Shown piece by piece: positions 9,549 to 19,395 of a stretch of DNA of 64,000 nucleotides. The notes under the pieces were generated by a model. That model was not told where the DNA came from, made no database searches, and saw nothing but the letters and a program-made list of their open reading frames with translations. Source of the DNA: Solenopsis invicta (taxonomy: Eukaryota; Arthropoda; Insecta; Hymenoptera; Formicidae); contig NC_052673.1 in the NCBI RefSeq assembly GCF_016802725.1, forward strand, positions 5,818,037 through 5,882,036. The letters are read 5' to 3'. How positions within the stretch are numbered: position 1 is the first letter of the stretch; each line of letters starts with the position of its first letter. The position numbers were made by a program, and so were the translations under genes.

Positions 9549-11714
9549 TTAGAAATGATGAGACATAACTCTTGTTTTGGCTTGTTTCAGCCAATCTTTA
9601 ATGGCTGATTCAATTTCTTCCGTTGACGCCGAAGGAATTACTTTACGCACAGAATCTATAAAGAAAAACCAGTTAAATTAAGAGTATTAAAAAAATAAGA
9701 TAAAATTATAAAACAAAGTTATTTATCTATATTATAAATTTAAGACATACCAAGAAGCAAATGCTTTGATTTAAGTTCTTTAAAAGGCCTCTTTGGAGCT
9801 CTTCCTCCCCAATTAAAATTCATCGCAAACTTAGACGTTATAAGGTTTTTCATTATTTTTCTAGTGATCCCTGCAGTACCATGACCTCCAATATGACTAA
9901 ATTTCAATATCTAAAAATGTACACAATATTAAATTAATGAAGTATCCACTGAATTCAAATTAGATTAAAAAAGTGAAACACTTACCATGATCCTATAATT
10001 TTCAGTAGTCGAAATATATTGCTCAAATTCATTAAGCTGTGTGTCATTGTCAATTGGCAATGTTATTGGAACATTTGTTTCTTGAACTTCCAATCGTTGA
10101 GGTTTATATGCTAATACAGTTCTATAGTTGGTTTATGACACATCTTAAGATTATATATATATATATGTATATTTAAAATAATCTGAAATAAAAAAATAGA
10201 CTATTATACAAAAACCGTCTAATGATCAAAAGTGCATTCTAAACTTATAATTATGGTTAAATATAATTATTTATTAAATATTTTAATTTTATAAAAAAAA
10301 CTAACCTGCATTTTTGTTATTGTTCATGGAACTAGTAGTAGGCATAATAAATGAACTGAAATTTTCATTTTCCATAAAATTTCTTCCACATGATTCCTCT
10401 TGAAAGTTAGAATTTAAAGTTGAGTCTTCCCTATTTGAAGTAGATTTATCAAATGAGGTAATTTTAGGAGATTTTATTTCACTTCTATTTTTGTTTTGCT
10501 TTGAGTTCTTTGAAACAAAGCTGTCTTCACTTGAAGAATAAATCTCCGACATTCTTCTTTTATCTCTATATCCATTATTACCGTTATCATTATTATCGTC
10601 ATTCATAGAAGTAGTAGCTATAATAGAGGAACTTGAACTTTCACGTGGTAACTCTGCTAGAGAGTTTACAAAGTTTTCCTTATCTAAAGTACATTTATCA
10701 AATCTTATTGTAGGTGGGGACCTTATTTTACTTTTATTTTTGTTTTGTTTTTGTTTCTTTAAAATAACACTTTCTTCACTCGAAGACCAAGTTTTCGATA
10801 TTCTTTTTCTTTTACGTCTACATTCATTATCTTCTTCCGAATCCAAATGAGATGTATATACAGCTTTTGATAAGTGAGAGCGAGCTTCTTGATATGTATC
10901 TGCAATTAAGCAAAGTTTATCATGTGATATATTGTGTTTCTATTTTTATATTTTAAATAAGATCCTGGTTTTGTTTTTTTAGTTAGAGCCAGAGATATCT
11001 GTAGGCATCTGTGAATTCAATATAAACCGATAAATATAGAAGTAAATAGCAATGCTTACGTTCAAACGAAACAGATCAGTGAATACTCACAATCAGTGAT
11101 TCTTTTTATTATGATTTGTTTCTACACTTATAATTAGATTTAATGATTCTTCACTTAAAGGCAACAACCAATCATATAAAAGAATCACTGAACGCTTACT
11201 GATCTCTATCTTCTGAACATGGGCAATATCGATCATGAAATTGTATTATTCTTGAAATTTTTCAGTTTATTCTTAATTACATTCGAGTCAAATAAAAAAA
11301 GTGTGTTTATTTAGCAAGAAATCCTTTCATTATCCAAACATTATTGTCATTTATTACTTTTGTCTATTTATCGTTAGCAATATAAAGTCTGCCTTTCAGA
11401 TTTAATTCTTTTAATTTGTTACATATAAATATATTTCCAAGTTAAAAGATTTTATATGATTTCAAATAAGTTAAATTAATAAAATAATAAATAAAATTTG
11501 TTACACAAATGTACTCACTATATTTATGTAATATTCTGGTATCATACTCGTCCCACTTCTCTGGATCAGGAATTTCGCTTGATAAAATAGCTTTTTTAAT
11601 TCGGTCGGTGCCTTTGTAATAAGGCCAAAAACACTTAGTACCTTGTTTATTAACCCATTTTGTTGGTACAACTTCCGTCTCTGCAGTTTTAATAAATTCA
11701 GCCACACAATACAT
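9549..11714 (-). CDS. DUF4806-like protein, spliced accessory gene of the CMC element
   Basis: I infer five minus-strand exons: 11519-11714 (start MYCVAEFIK, after an acceptor TTTCTTTTAG), 10306-10899, 9986-10121, 9751-9910 and 9549-9655 (ends SHHF-stop). Donors GTGAGTAC, GTTAG, GTAAGTG and GTATGTC and acceptors ending CAG, TATAG, TTTAG and TATAG fit. Exon 1 holds the KWVNKQGTKCFWPYYKG-type N-terminal domain. Exon 2 is a Ser/Lys/Asn-rich linker with two RRKRKRIS/SSSEES-like blocks, probably nuclear targeting. Exons 3-5 give the DUF4806 domain (SHIGGHGTAGITRKIMKN, MNFNWGGRAPKRPFKEL). DUF4806 proteins of unknown function are common beside transposases in insects. As drawn, the exon 2-3 junction is out of phase and would meet a TAG, so either another splice site is used or one base was lost. 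The LINE lies about ten bases beyond the stop codon. Confidence 0.65.
10907..11511 (-). other. First intron of the DUF4806-like gene, 0.6 kb, AT-rich
   Basis: The stretch lies between the donor GTGAGTAC at 11511-11518 and the acceptor ending at 10900. It has no open frame of note and holds an imperfect inverted repeat at 11055-11225 (listed separately). Confidence 0.55.
11055..11225. repeat. Imperfect inverted repeat, possible MITE, in an intron
   Basis: The left arm (about 11055-11115, with GATCAGTGA then TCAGTGATTCTTTTT) pairs with the right arm (about 11170-11225, with AAAAGAATCACTGA then ACTGATC) across a spacer of some 55-60 bp. Similarity extends outward through ACGTTCA/TGAACAT. Arms are imperfect. 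It resembles a decayed MITE or snap-back sequence inside intron 1 of the DUF4806-like gene. Confidence 0.5.
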
Positions 11715-11749
11715 ATTTCTAAAAGAAATACTATTATAATCATACAAAT

Positions 11750-12085
11750 ATATATAAAAACGATTATATTAAATCCACATTAAATGTTTTATTAATTAAA
11801 TGTAAAAAATAATTACTTTTGATATTTTTCTTAAAATTTAATAAATAAAACTTAATTAAAGCAAGTTGATCACTTAATTCCAATATTTTAAACTTTCTTT
11901 ATATTAATAATATTAAGAATTCATAATAAACACCGCTAGTGAAAATTTTATACGCAACTTATTATTGCTCAACATATATTTAATGCTCAACTAAACAATT
12001 TTATACATTTTTAGATAATAATTCGATTACAGATATAAAACAAAAGTAATTATGTATAAATCCAAAAAATCTAATTTTAAAAACT
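11750..12085. other. AT-rich spacer between the two CMC-element genes
   Basis: This is simple AT-rich sequence between the end of the transposase gene and the start of the DUF4806-like gene, both on the minus strand. It must contain the 5' leader of the latter, because an acceptor lies just upstream of its ATG. I see no other feature. Confidence 0.5.
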
Positions 12086-12665
12086 TTATTTATTATCAAG
12101 ATGTAATAATGGAAATATAATATATGTATCAATTTCAGATTGATTATCTGGTAAAGCAACTAATTTTCTTTTCACGTTTTTTAAATCATATGTATGAAGT
12201 GTTGGGTTTAAATTAGAAACTTTAAAAGTATGAAGGATAGATGAATTACATGGATAGTTGTAAAAGTCTTTTATCTCTTTATATTCATTGACAACTACAT
12301 AATGCTTCGTATGGACTTCATCAAATAAAATATTTTTAACTATAGCAATAGTCCCGTTATCTTGTTCTATATGACTGTTATTGTCTGATATTGATAAAGT
12401 ATACGATGGTGTGATTATTTTACGAAATTGTTTTGTATATCTATATTCTCTTGGTATAGGACCGTTAATGTGAGAATGTACCATCCGCACACTATCTTCT
12501 TTAATAGATAATTTAAGCATATTCAACTCATTAATGCGTAAACAAATTTGTTGATGAGGATTAGATGGACCTCGAATCAATTTTTTTAATTTGCCCAAAA
12601 AATTTTCAAAGGGAAAACTAGAATAATCCCATAACAAACCAAACTTTCTAATATCATCACAAATA

Positions 12666-13987
12666 CGAGGTGTGTTCAAAAAGTATCGCGAATTTTGAAT
12701 TTTCGCGGGTTACGTATATTCGAATTTCGATCTTTTTGTGGCGTTATGTTGGTACTCATGTCTCTCACTTATGCCGACAAGCTCGGCCATTTTGAATGTT
12801 CACTTAATTGTTGACAGCTGCTTTGCTTGCACGTGTTTTGGATCGTCTTCGATTTTTACCTATTCAAAAAAATGGATCAAAGAACCTGTATCAAATTTTG
12901 TGTGAAAAACGAAATTAAATGCGCGGATGCATTCCGAATGTTGACTGTGGCATACGGAGAAGCTACCTTGGACCGAAGCAACGTTTATCGGTGGTACAAA
13001 ATGTTCTCAGAAGGCCGAGAAGATGTGAACGACGAAGAGCGTGCCGGACGCCCGAGCACTTCAACAACAGACGAAAAAATTAATGAAGTGGAGAAAATGG
13101 TATTGGCCAATCGTCGAATCACCGTTAGAGAAGTTGCTGAGGACCTAAACATATCGATTGGCTCGTGCCATTCGATTTTTATCAATGATTTGGGCATGAG
13201 ACGGGTCGCCGCGAAATTCGTACCAAAATTGCTCAATTGCGACCAAAAACAGCATCGCATGAACATTGCTAATGAGATGTTGGACTCTGTCCGCGACGAC
13301 CCAAATTTGCTCCAGAGGGTCATAACTGGTGACGAATCGTGGGTTTATGGTTATGACGTGGAAACCAAAGCTCAATCATCTCAATGGAAGCTGCCGCACG
13401 AACCAAGACCGAAAAAAGCGCGCCAAGTTCGGTCGAATGTGAAAGTTTTGCTGACAGTTTTCTTCGATTGCAGGGGCGTGGTGCATCATGAGTTTTTGCC
13501 ACAGGGTAGAACGGTCAATAAGGAATATTACCTGCAAGTTATGCGCAATTTGCGCGAAGCAATCCGCCAGAAACGCCCGGATTTGTGGAAGAACAAAAAT
13601 TGGCTTTTGCACCACGATAACGCCCCTGCTCACAAATCGTTGCTTGTGCGCGACTTTTTGGCCAAAAACAACACACTAATGATGCCGCAGCCACCGTATT
13701 CCCCAGATCTGGCCCCCTGTGACTTTTTCTTGTTCCCTAAACTGAAGAGGCCCATGAAAGGACGACGTTACGCTACGCTTGACGAGATAAAGACGGCATC
13801 GAAGGAGGAGCTGAACAAGATAAAAAAAAATGATTTTTTGAAGTGCTTCTAAGATTGGAAAAACCGTTGGCACAAGTGTATAATATCTCATGGGGATTAC
13901 TTTGAAGGGGACAAAATAGATATTCATGAATAAATAAATAATTTTTGAAAAAACACAAAATTCGCGATACTTTTTGAACACACCTCG
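12666..13987 (+). mobile_element. Mariner element 1 (1,322 bp) inside the CMC transposase
   Basis: Terminal inverted repeats begin CGAGGTGTGTTCAAAAAGTA and are about 30 bp long at both ends. They are flanked by TA at 12664-12665 and 13988-13989. The single ORF is on the plus strand, opposite to the disrupted host gene. Length, ends and target duplication are typical of mariner. Confidence 0.96.
12872..13852 (+). pseudogene. Mariner transposase, truncated near the C-terminus by one stop
   Basis: The ORF gives 326 residues from MDQRTCIKFC. It has an N-terminal paired helix-turn-helix region (residues about 1-110, with WYKMFSEGRE and the linker GRPSTSTTDE) followed by the D,D34D catalytic core. 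Asp154 lies in TGDESWVYG, Asp249 in HHDNAPAH, and Asp284 falls 34 residues later, just after YSPDLAP. The WVPHEL-equivalent linker motif reads FVPKLL. A TAA at 13850-13852 ends the frame. In the same frame the next 25 or so codons still encode the usual mariner tail (DWKNRWHKC, HGDYFEGDK), so one point mutation appears to have removed the C-terminus. The upstream ATG at 12827 is less likely, since mariner transposases normally start at the M chosen here. Confidence 0.9.
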
Positions 13988-15511
13988 TATGAATGAGATT
14001 ATGAAAATTATAAACTAGAATTTGATTTCCATAAATATGTTCAGCATGCAAGATAAAATTTTTTAAAAGTTCTTCAGCATAATCTATATATCTAACGAGT
14101 TCAGCACTAGATAAAATAAATACTGCACAATGTAAAAGCATAAAATGCTTATAAATTGCATTATCTAAAATTTCTTTTAAAACTACAGGTCCAACATATA
14201 AAAGAAAAAGCCTATATTCAGTGGCCTTCCATCTGCTTAATTCTGTTAAAGATCTTGTTTTTCTTGCAAAATCATTCGGAATAAATGGTCTTAAGAACAA
14301 CATTTTTCTCGTAAAGTTCTGAATTGAATGAAAGGAAAGTTTATAAGGTGGTTTTCCATTGACAACCCAGCGAAACAATAAAGTTTTCATTACTCCTAGA
14401 CACAAAAGATGCATAGCATCCAAAGGAAATTGAGTTACTGCACCAATATTGTAATTTACTAAAGGAGAAATGCCTTTATGATGATCTTCATCAATTTGAT
14501 TATGGAATGATTGATCAGTTCTTCGTAAAGCAAAAATATTTTTGTATATCATTCGATGTGAGATACTAACTCCTTCAACGGAGCACTTTTCACAACCATA
14601 CTTGCCATTATGAGAAGTACAACATTTTAAATAAGCTCGAGCTGGCGCATCACATATAAAGGCATTTAATTTAATTTTTATTTGTTGTCCATTATAAAAA
14701 AAACCATTTGTTGATAGAACATTTAGCTCACATAAAAATTCGTGTAAATACAGATCCAAAGGTTTTGGTTTTCCAGTGCCTGTAAAAATACCAACTACAA
14801 AAGGATTTTTATTTCTTATATCTATACATCTTACAAGAATAGGCCACAGACATATTCCACTACTTTTATAAATTGGAACACCATCAATATTTACATCAAT
14901 CTTTAAAATTTGAATTACATTTTCATTTAAATCATTTAAAAATTTTAAAAGACTCTTTGCGATACCAAAATGTGTGTATGAACCATTATCTAAACTCAAA
15001 CTATTCACTTGTCTGGGTGTGCGAAGTATAGTTTTGCTCTTTAAAGGTAGATCATCGACAAATTCGTTAAAGCGAAGTAATAAATTATCTAATGCTGAAT
15101 GAGTTATATTGTGTAATAGAGCCCATTTAGCCAAAGATTGTATCATCTTATTAGGAACTTTCATTTTTGGTAATTTTACTTCTGAAAAATTCTAATGTTC
15201 AAAAATTCAGTTTCTAATGAATCAGTTTCTAGAGGTACATTTTCTTTCCAATCAAAATTATTTACAATGCTATGTAAATCACTATCTGCTTGAGTGTTCG
15301 AGGATATGCTTAAATAATCTTCTGCCAGTACATGTTTAGTAGATCATTCTATTGATGGTTTCAATACTGGAATGTTATTCCCTTCGGTTTCGATATCAGA
15401 ATCACTATTATAAGTTTTTCTTTTACGACAAAGAGATGTTAGCTGCTTAAATTCTTCATTCGCTTGTCTGGCAAAATGCCGACTTTTTTGTCTTTTTGAA
15501 AGGTTATTCAT

Positions 15512-16080
15512 AATAAACTTTGTCTTACTTTCTATATAAAACTATTAAAACAATATATAAATAACGTAACAACCTTTTGTATATTTTATATTATATCTTG
15601 AAAATATTCACATAAAAGCACAAAGCCAAAAGCTTGGTTATGTTTATGATATCAACGTAACCTTAATTCCGTCACAGTTATCACCGTACTTAAATTTAAT
15701 AATACGTACCAAATTGCACAGGTATTAATTGCACAGTATCAATGCCTATAAATATAATATGAATATAATAAGATGTTGAACCTTTTATTCTTTCTGCCAC
15801 AATAAATATACATACCTGTTGCGCACGAGTTGCAAAGAAATATTTTATCAACACGTGTAGGATACGGAGTAACGAAAACGACACAGTAAAAATTGATAAA
15901 AGGACACGAGAAAAAGATTAAATTTAGACGGAAAGCAAAACCGCGCGCGCTTCTAGGCCTATCTATACGCATATATGTAAAACTTCTTATGCGCATTCCC
16001 TCCACATCACGCTATACCGAGGCATGCTACATTTCTAGTACCACTAGGCGCTAATAACGCTAGGAATGACGCATGCGCAC

Positions 16081-16132
<52 letters not shown>

Positions 16133-16415
16133 TATATATATACTTTGTTCGAAATAAAAAAATTTATAGTAAACTCTCCTAGATTATTAACCTTTAAATA
16201 TAATGAAATATCTTATTTATATTATACTTTTTACGTTTCAATCATTATAATTATATAATTACATTTTAAAAATAACACGTCTAAAATTTGTCTTATAAAA
16301 CGTTTTTATAACGTTTATTAAATTAGTATAAAAAACGTCTCAAATTTTAAACGTTTATTTTTCAGTTTATACGTATAAAATTGATTTTCAACGTTTATTA
16401 AACGTATTCTTAAAC
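15512..16415. other. CMC element right end: noncoding, subterminal motifs
   Basis: This holds the leader of the transposase gene and the right end of the element. A (TA)n microsatellite occupies about 16082-16142. From about 16296 to 16405 the sequence carries AACGTTTATT/AAACGTTTT motifs like those of the left end, which supports their role as transposase-binding subterminal repeats. No gene is visible. Confidence 0.65.
16082..16142. repeat. (TA)n microsatellite
   Basis: About 60 bp of almost uninterrupted TA dinucleotides, near the right end of the CMC element. Confidence 0.95.
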
Positions 16416-16432
16416 TAACTGTGTTGCTTGGG
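16416..16432 (-). repeat. CMC element right terminal inverted repeat
   Basis: TAACTGTGTTGCTTGGG is the exact complement of 3806-3822 and is followed by TA (16433-16434), the target duplication. Confidence 0.92.
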
Positions 16433-16434
16433 TA

Positions 16435-16497
16435 GAGCAGATTTTTTACGATGGCAGAAGGGGTATGCGCGGCTATTTCCGCGGGGCCCGCCGCCGC

Positions 16498-16561
<64 letters not shown>

Positions 16562-16566
16562 GCTGC
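16435..16566. repeat. Polinton A left inverted repeat, inner part, with expanded (CCG)n
   Basis: After the CMC element the Polinton inverted repeat resumes. TACGATGGC and GCGCGGCTATTTCCGCGGGG here are matched, reversed, at 32930-32975. The inner end is a CCG/GCC trinucleotide run at about 16490-16562 (some 70 bp), far longer than its 21-bp counterpart at 32908-32928. Past this run the two ends no longer match. Alanine-rich open frames over the run are artefacts of the trinucleotide repeat. Confidence 0.85.
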
Positions 16567-16679
16567 CGCCCCCAACGCTCGCTATCCTCTAATAATTTTT
16601 TGGTCAAGGTGGATGCAAGAGAGAGAGAGAGAGAAAAGCGCTGAACAGCTCTTTCAGCTGTGCTAATAACGCGTTGAAA

Positions 16680-17262
16680 TATTATTTATATTTGTTTACG
16701 TGAGCTCTCTTTCATGCGCGGTTGTCGTCCAGTGGCATGTCTAATCGTGCAAGGTATCTTTCTTAGTAAAGAGAAGCGCCGATAATCCGGCTTCTAATGA
16801 CACGTGTAAATTATATTTAGATTTGTTTACATGAGCTCTTTTTCGTGTGCGGTTGCCATCCAGTGGCATGTCTAATCGTGCAAGGTATCTTTCTTAGTAA
16901 AGATAAGCGCCGATAATTCGGCTGCTGCACGTTGAAACAATATTTAGATTTGTTTACGTGAGCTCTTTTTCGTGTGTGGTTGCCACCCAGTGGCATGTCT
17001 AATCGTGCAAGGAATCTTTCTTAGTAAAGATAAGCGCCGATAATCCGGCTGCTGCACGTTGAAACAATATTTAGATGATGCAAGAGGGAAATGTTAATAT
17101 GGATTTGTTTACGTGAGCTTTCTTTCGTGCGCGGTTGCCGCCCAGTGGCATGTCTAATCTTGCAAGATATCTTTCTTAGTAAAAATAAGCGCCGATAGTC
17201 CGGCTACTGCACGTTGAAACAATATTTAGATGATGCAAGAGGGAAGCGTTAATCTATCGATC
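16680..17262. repeat. Four-copy tandem repeat (about 127-155 bp) with conserved fold
   Basis: Copies start with TTTGTTTACGTGAGCT (or a close variant) at about 16691, 16824, 16949 and 17104. Each contains CAGTGGCATGTCTAATC, a segment that can fold (TATCTTT-CTTAGT-AAAGATA, then GCCG-ATAATC-CGGC) enclosed by GTGCA...TGCAC, and the tail GTTGAAACAATATTTAGAT. The unit before copy 4 is longer because of an extra block around GATGATGCAAGAGGGAA, which recurs after copy 4. It lies just inside the left Polinton inverted repeat, upstream of the first gene. I see no coding potential. Confidence 0.85.
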
Positions 17263-17347
17263 GATTAAACAAAACTCATGTTTCGGTTATAAGTTTGGTG
17301 AATGTATTATACGATCAGTCTCGATGTGGACCGAATCAGTCGTAATA

Positions 17348-18639
17348 ACACATCGTTCAATAAGTCCCGAGACTAACCCAGAGATAACGCTAGTAGTACC
17401 AAGCTGGCCACGTTTCCCTAGAATGCGAACCTTCACATGAAACGTGTACAAATTTCACGTCGATCGGACCACAAACAGCTGAGTTATTGAGGTTAGAGCA
17501 AAGTCACTTTGTAATTTGTTTGAAAAATGGAAAAAAGTGAGTTTCGCGTGTTGATAAAGCATTGTTTTTTAATGGGTAAAAACACCGTAGAAGCCCAGCA
17601 ATGGCTTGAGAAATGTTATCCGGACTCCTTTCCATCTAAATCAACGATTTGTCGTTGGTATGCTGAGTTTAAACGTGGTCGTACGGACACAAACGATGCG
17701 GAACGTTCGGGTAGGCCATTGGAAGCCGTTGTACCGGAAAATGTGAGTGAAGTGTTAAAAATCGTAATGAACAATCGCAAAGTGAAGGTCCGTGACATTG
17801 CAGAAATGACACAGATATCATCTGGAAGCGTATTTACAATCCTTCATAAAAAATTGAGCCTGAAAAAGGTTTTTTCCAAGTGGGTGCCGCGATTGCTTTC
17901 AATGGAACAAAAACAGCAACGAATCGACGATTCAGAGAGCTGTTTATCGCTATTTACTCGCAATAAAAAGGATTTCCTGCGTCGATACGTAACCATGGAT
18001 GAAACATGGATTCATCATTTCACTCCGGAGTCGCATCGGCAATCATCCGAGTGGCGCGCGGCTGGCGAAAGTCGCCCAAAGCGTCCAAAAACGCAGCAGT
18101 CTGCTGGCAAAGTCATGGCGTCTGTTTTTTGGGATACACATGGCGTGATTTTCATTGATTACCTGGAAAAAGGTAAATCGATCAACAGTGATTATTATAT
18201 TGACTTGTTGGTACGTTTGAAGGAGGAGATCGCAGCAAAACGACCGCACATGAAGAAGAAAAAAATCCTTTTTCATCAAGACAATGCACCATGCCACAAG
18301 TCCATGAAAACAATGGTAAAATTCAACGAGTTGGGCTTTGATTTGCTTCCCCACCCTCCGTATTCGCCAGATTTAGCCCCCAGCGACTACTGGCTCTTTG
18401 CTGATCTCAAAAAAATGCTCCAGGGAAAAAAATTTGGCTCGAATGAGGAGGTCATTGCCGAAACTGAAGCCTATTTTGAAGCAAAGGATAAATCCTTCTA
18501 TAAACATGGTATAGAAAAGTTGGAGAGGCGTTGGAAAGATTGTATCACTCTAAAAGGAGATTATATTGATGAATAAAAATGATTTTTGAAAAAAAATGTT
18601 GTTTTCGTTGTTAGTCTCGGGACTTATTGAACGATGTGT
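17348..18639 (+). mobile_element. Mariner element 2 (1,292 bp), structurally intact
   Basis: About 30-bp terminal inverted repeats begin ACACATCGTTCAATAAGTCC at 17348 and are mirrored at the end 18639. The TA duplication is at 17346-17347 and 18640-18641. It lies in the 5' leader of the first rightward Polinton gene, roughly 55 bp before its ATG. Different ends and a different transposase from mariner 1 show that it is a separate family. Confidence 0.96.
17527..18576 (+). CDS. Mariner transposase (Himar1/irritans-like), intact
   Basis: The 349-residue ORF has the normal length and no interruption. The N-terminal region (about 1-115) carries the two helix-turn-helix DNA-binding modules with the AT-hook-like GRP at residues 62-64. 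The linker motif WVPRLL is at 119-124. The catalytic triad is Asp158 (TMDETWIHH), Asp252 (FHQDNAPCH) and Asp287 (YSPDLAPSD), so the D,D34D spacing is conserved. Wording such as AAKRPHMKKKK, VMASVFWD and EVIAETEAYFEAK is typical of the irritans group. Known mariner transposases bind the inverted repeats as dimers and insert at TA. With matching ends and an intact frame, this copy may have been active recently, or may still be (inference). Confidence 0.95.
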   Translation: MEKSEFRVLIKHCFLMGKNTVEAQQWLEKCYPDSFPSKSTICRWYAEFKRGRTDTNDAERSGRPLEAVVPENVSEVLKIVMNNRKVKVRDIAEMTQISSGSVFTILHKKLSLKKVFSKWVPRLLSMEQKQQRIDDSESCLSLFTRNKKDFLRRYVTMDETWIHHFTPESHRQSSEWRAAGESRPKRPKTQQSAGKVMASVFWDTHGVIFIDYLEKGKSINSDYYIDLLVRLKEEIAAKRPHMKKKKILFHQDNAPCHKSMKTMVKFNELGFDLLPHPPYSPDLAPSDYWLFADLKKMLQGKKFGSNEEVIAETEAYFEAKDKSFYKHGIEKLERRWKDCITLKGDYIDE

Positions 18640-18696
18640 TAGTTACTCTCTAAAAGATGGTTGATCATATTGAAGTTCACATTAAACGCAGTCAAA

Positions 18697-19383
18697 ATGG
18701 AGTTTGACGACGCATTGCTTGATATAGACATAAATCTATTTATAGATTTTGATTTAGAAAAAATCATGTACGTTCTCGATAATGTGTTTATGCCGGAAGA
18801 AGAAGAAGAAACCGATGTTCCATGACGACGAGTATCGTCGATAAAATTCCTTCGCGATCGAGAATTAGGAATACGTGGGACTTGTGAACGTGCCGTGAGA
18901 CAAGGTGTCATTATTAACTCAGAACGTGTTTGTAGATTGTCAGACTACAGGAAAAGAAAATTGTATTTGCTCATACTAGACCATCTGTGCGCGTTTGATA
19001 ATTGTGAAGAAAAGCAATTAAACAAATACCAGTGGGCAAAAAAAATTTACCAGAATATCTCTATATACGATATCATTCTGCAGATTACGATTCCCGCCGG
19101 TCATGGACAGTGCATCGAATTTCTTGCAATAAACGTGTATACACCACCATCACAGAACTGTGACGATAAGCGCGAACCTGCAGTGATTAATTTATTTAAT
19201 CGGTGGGTTGAAAAGAGAAATAGAGAGCAGGATGATCCTTGGTGGAGATACGCTATACCTCCTGATTTTTGTGAATTAAAATATATAAACGGACACTGTA
19301 ACGTTCTAAGCGCACAGCGAATTTGCAAATCATGTAAACAAAATACGTGCAAGTGCTCCGAGAAAGCGTGTGATACGTACTAA
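18697..19383 (+). pseudogene. Unknown Polinton protein upstream of polymerase, one in-frame stop
   Basis: From ATG at 18697 (MEFDDALLDID) a frame of 42 acidic codons ends at TGA 18823-18825. The same frame then stays open to 19383, giving about 186 further codons. I read it as one gene of about 228 codons with a single nonsense change (CGA to TGA would be the simplest origin), though two separate ORFs are possible. The C-terminal part is basic to neutral with IPAGHGQC, PWWRYAIPPDFCELK and a Cys-rich tail (CKSCKQNTCKCSEKAC) that could bind zinc. The stop lies 12 bases before the polymerase ATG, suggesting coupled expression. I do not recognise the family. Mariner 2 sits in its leader. Confidence 0.6.
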
Positions 19384-19395
19384 AAAACTGAAAAA

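Larger units (their letters stand above)
12086..15511 (-). pseudogene. Tnp2/CACTA-like transposase, split by a mariner and further damaged
   Basis: Reading leftward from ATG at 15511 (MNNLSKRQKSRHFARQ), the frame meets a TGA at 15344-15346 and a frameshift at about 15180-15195. It then runs open through 15164-13989, is interrupted by mariner 1, and continues from 12663 to the stop at 12086. Motifs include CDAPARAYLKC, a CC...HNGKYGCEKC knuckle, PLDAMHLLCLGVMKTL (the DDE-region signature of Tnp2-type transposases) and a FHNLIH block. After the mariner come KFG...FPFENFLGKLKKL and a C-terminal tail. The FHNLIH/FENFLGKLK block is the DUF4218-like region that follows the catalytic core in CACTA transposases. 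The mariner lies at a TA between H-I and the next Ile codon, leaving the flanking frames in register. Encoded next to the DUF4806-like gene on the same strand, it is the mobiliser of the 3806-16432 element. It cannot work in this copy. Confidence 0.85.
3806..16432. mobile_element. CMC-type (CACTA/Mirage-like) DNA transposon carrying a LINE and a mariner
   Basis: A perfect 17-bp terminal inverted repeat, CCCAAGCAACACAGTTA at 3806-3822 and its complement at 16416-16432, is flanked by a TA duplication (3804-3805 and 16433-16434). Inside the ends are many AACGTTTA/AAACGTTTATT subterminal motifs (about 3820-3990 and 16296-16405), as expected for transposase-binding regions. The element encodes, on the minus strand, a Tnp2-like transposase and a DUF4806-like protein. 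Without the LINE plus its 17-bp duplication and the mariner plus its TA, the element is about 6.2 kb. The insertion splits the left inverted repeat of Polinton A, so it is younger than that repeat. The superfamily is inferred from the transposase and the 2-bp TA duplication. Within the superfamily, Mirage would fit TA best, but I cannot decide. Confidence 0.85.

Noticed and set aside
13676..13981. Minus-strand frame continuing the CMC transposase into mariner 1
   Set aside because: It is antisense mariner sequence read through from the transposase; the real transposase continues beyond the mariner at 12663.
16318..16666. Poly-alanine open frames on both strands
   Set aside because: They come from the (CCG)n tract at the inner edge of the Polinton inverted repeat.
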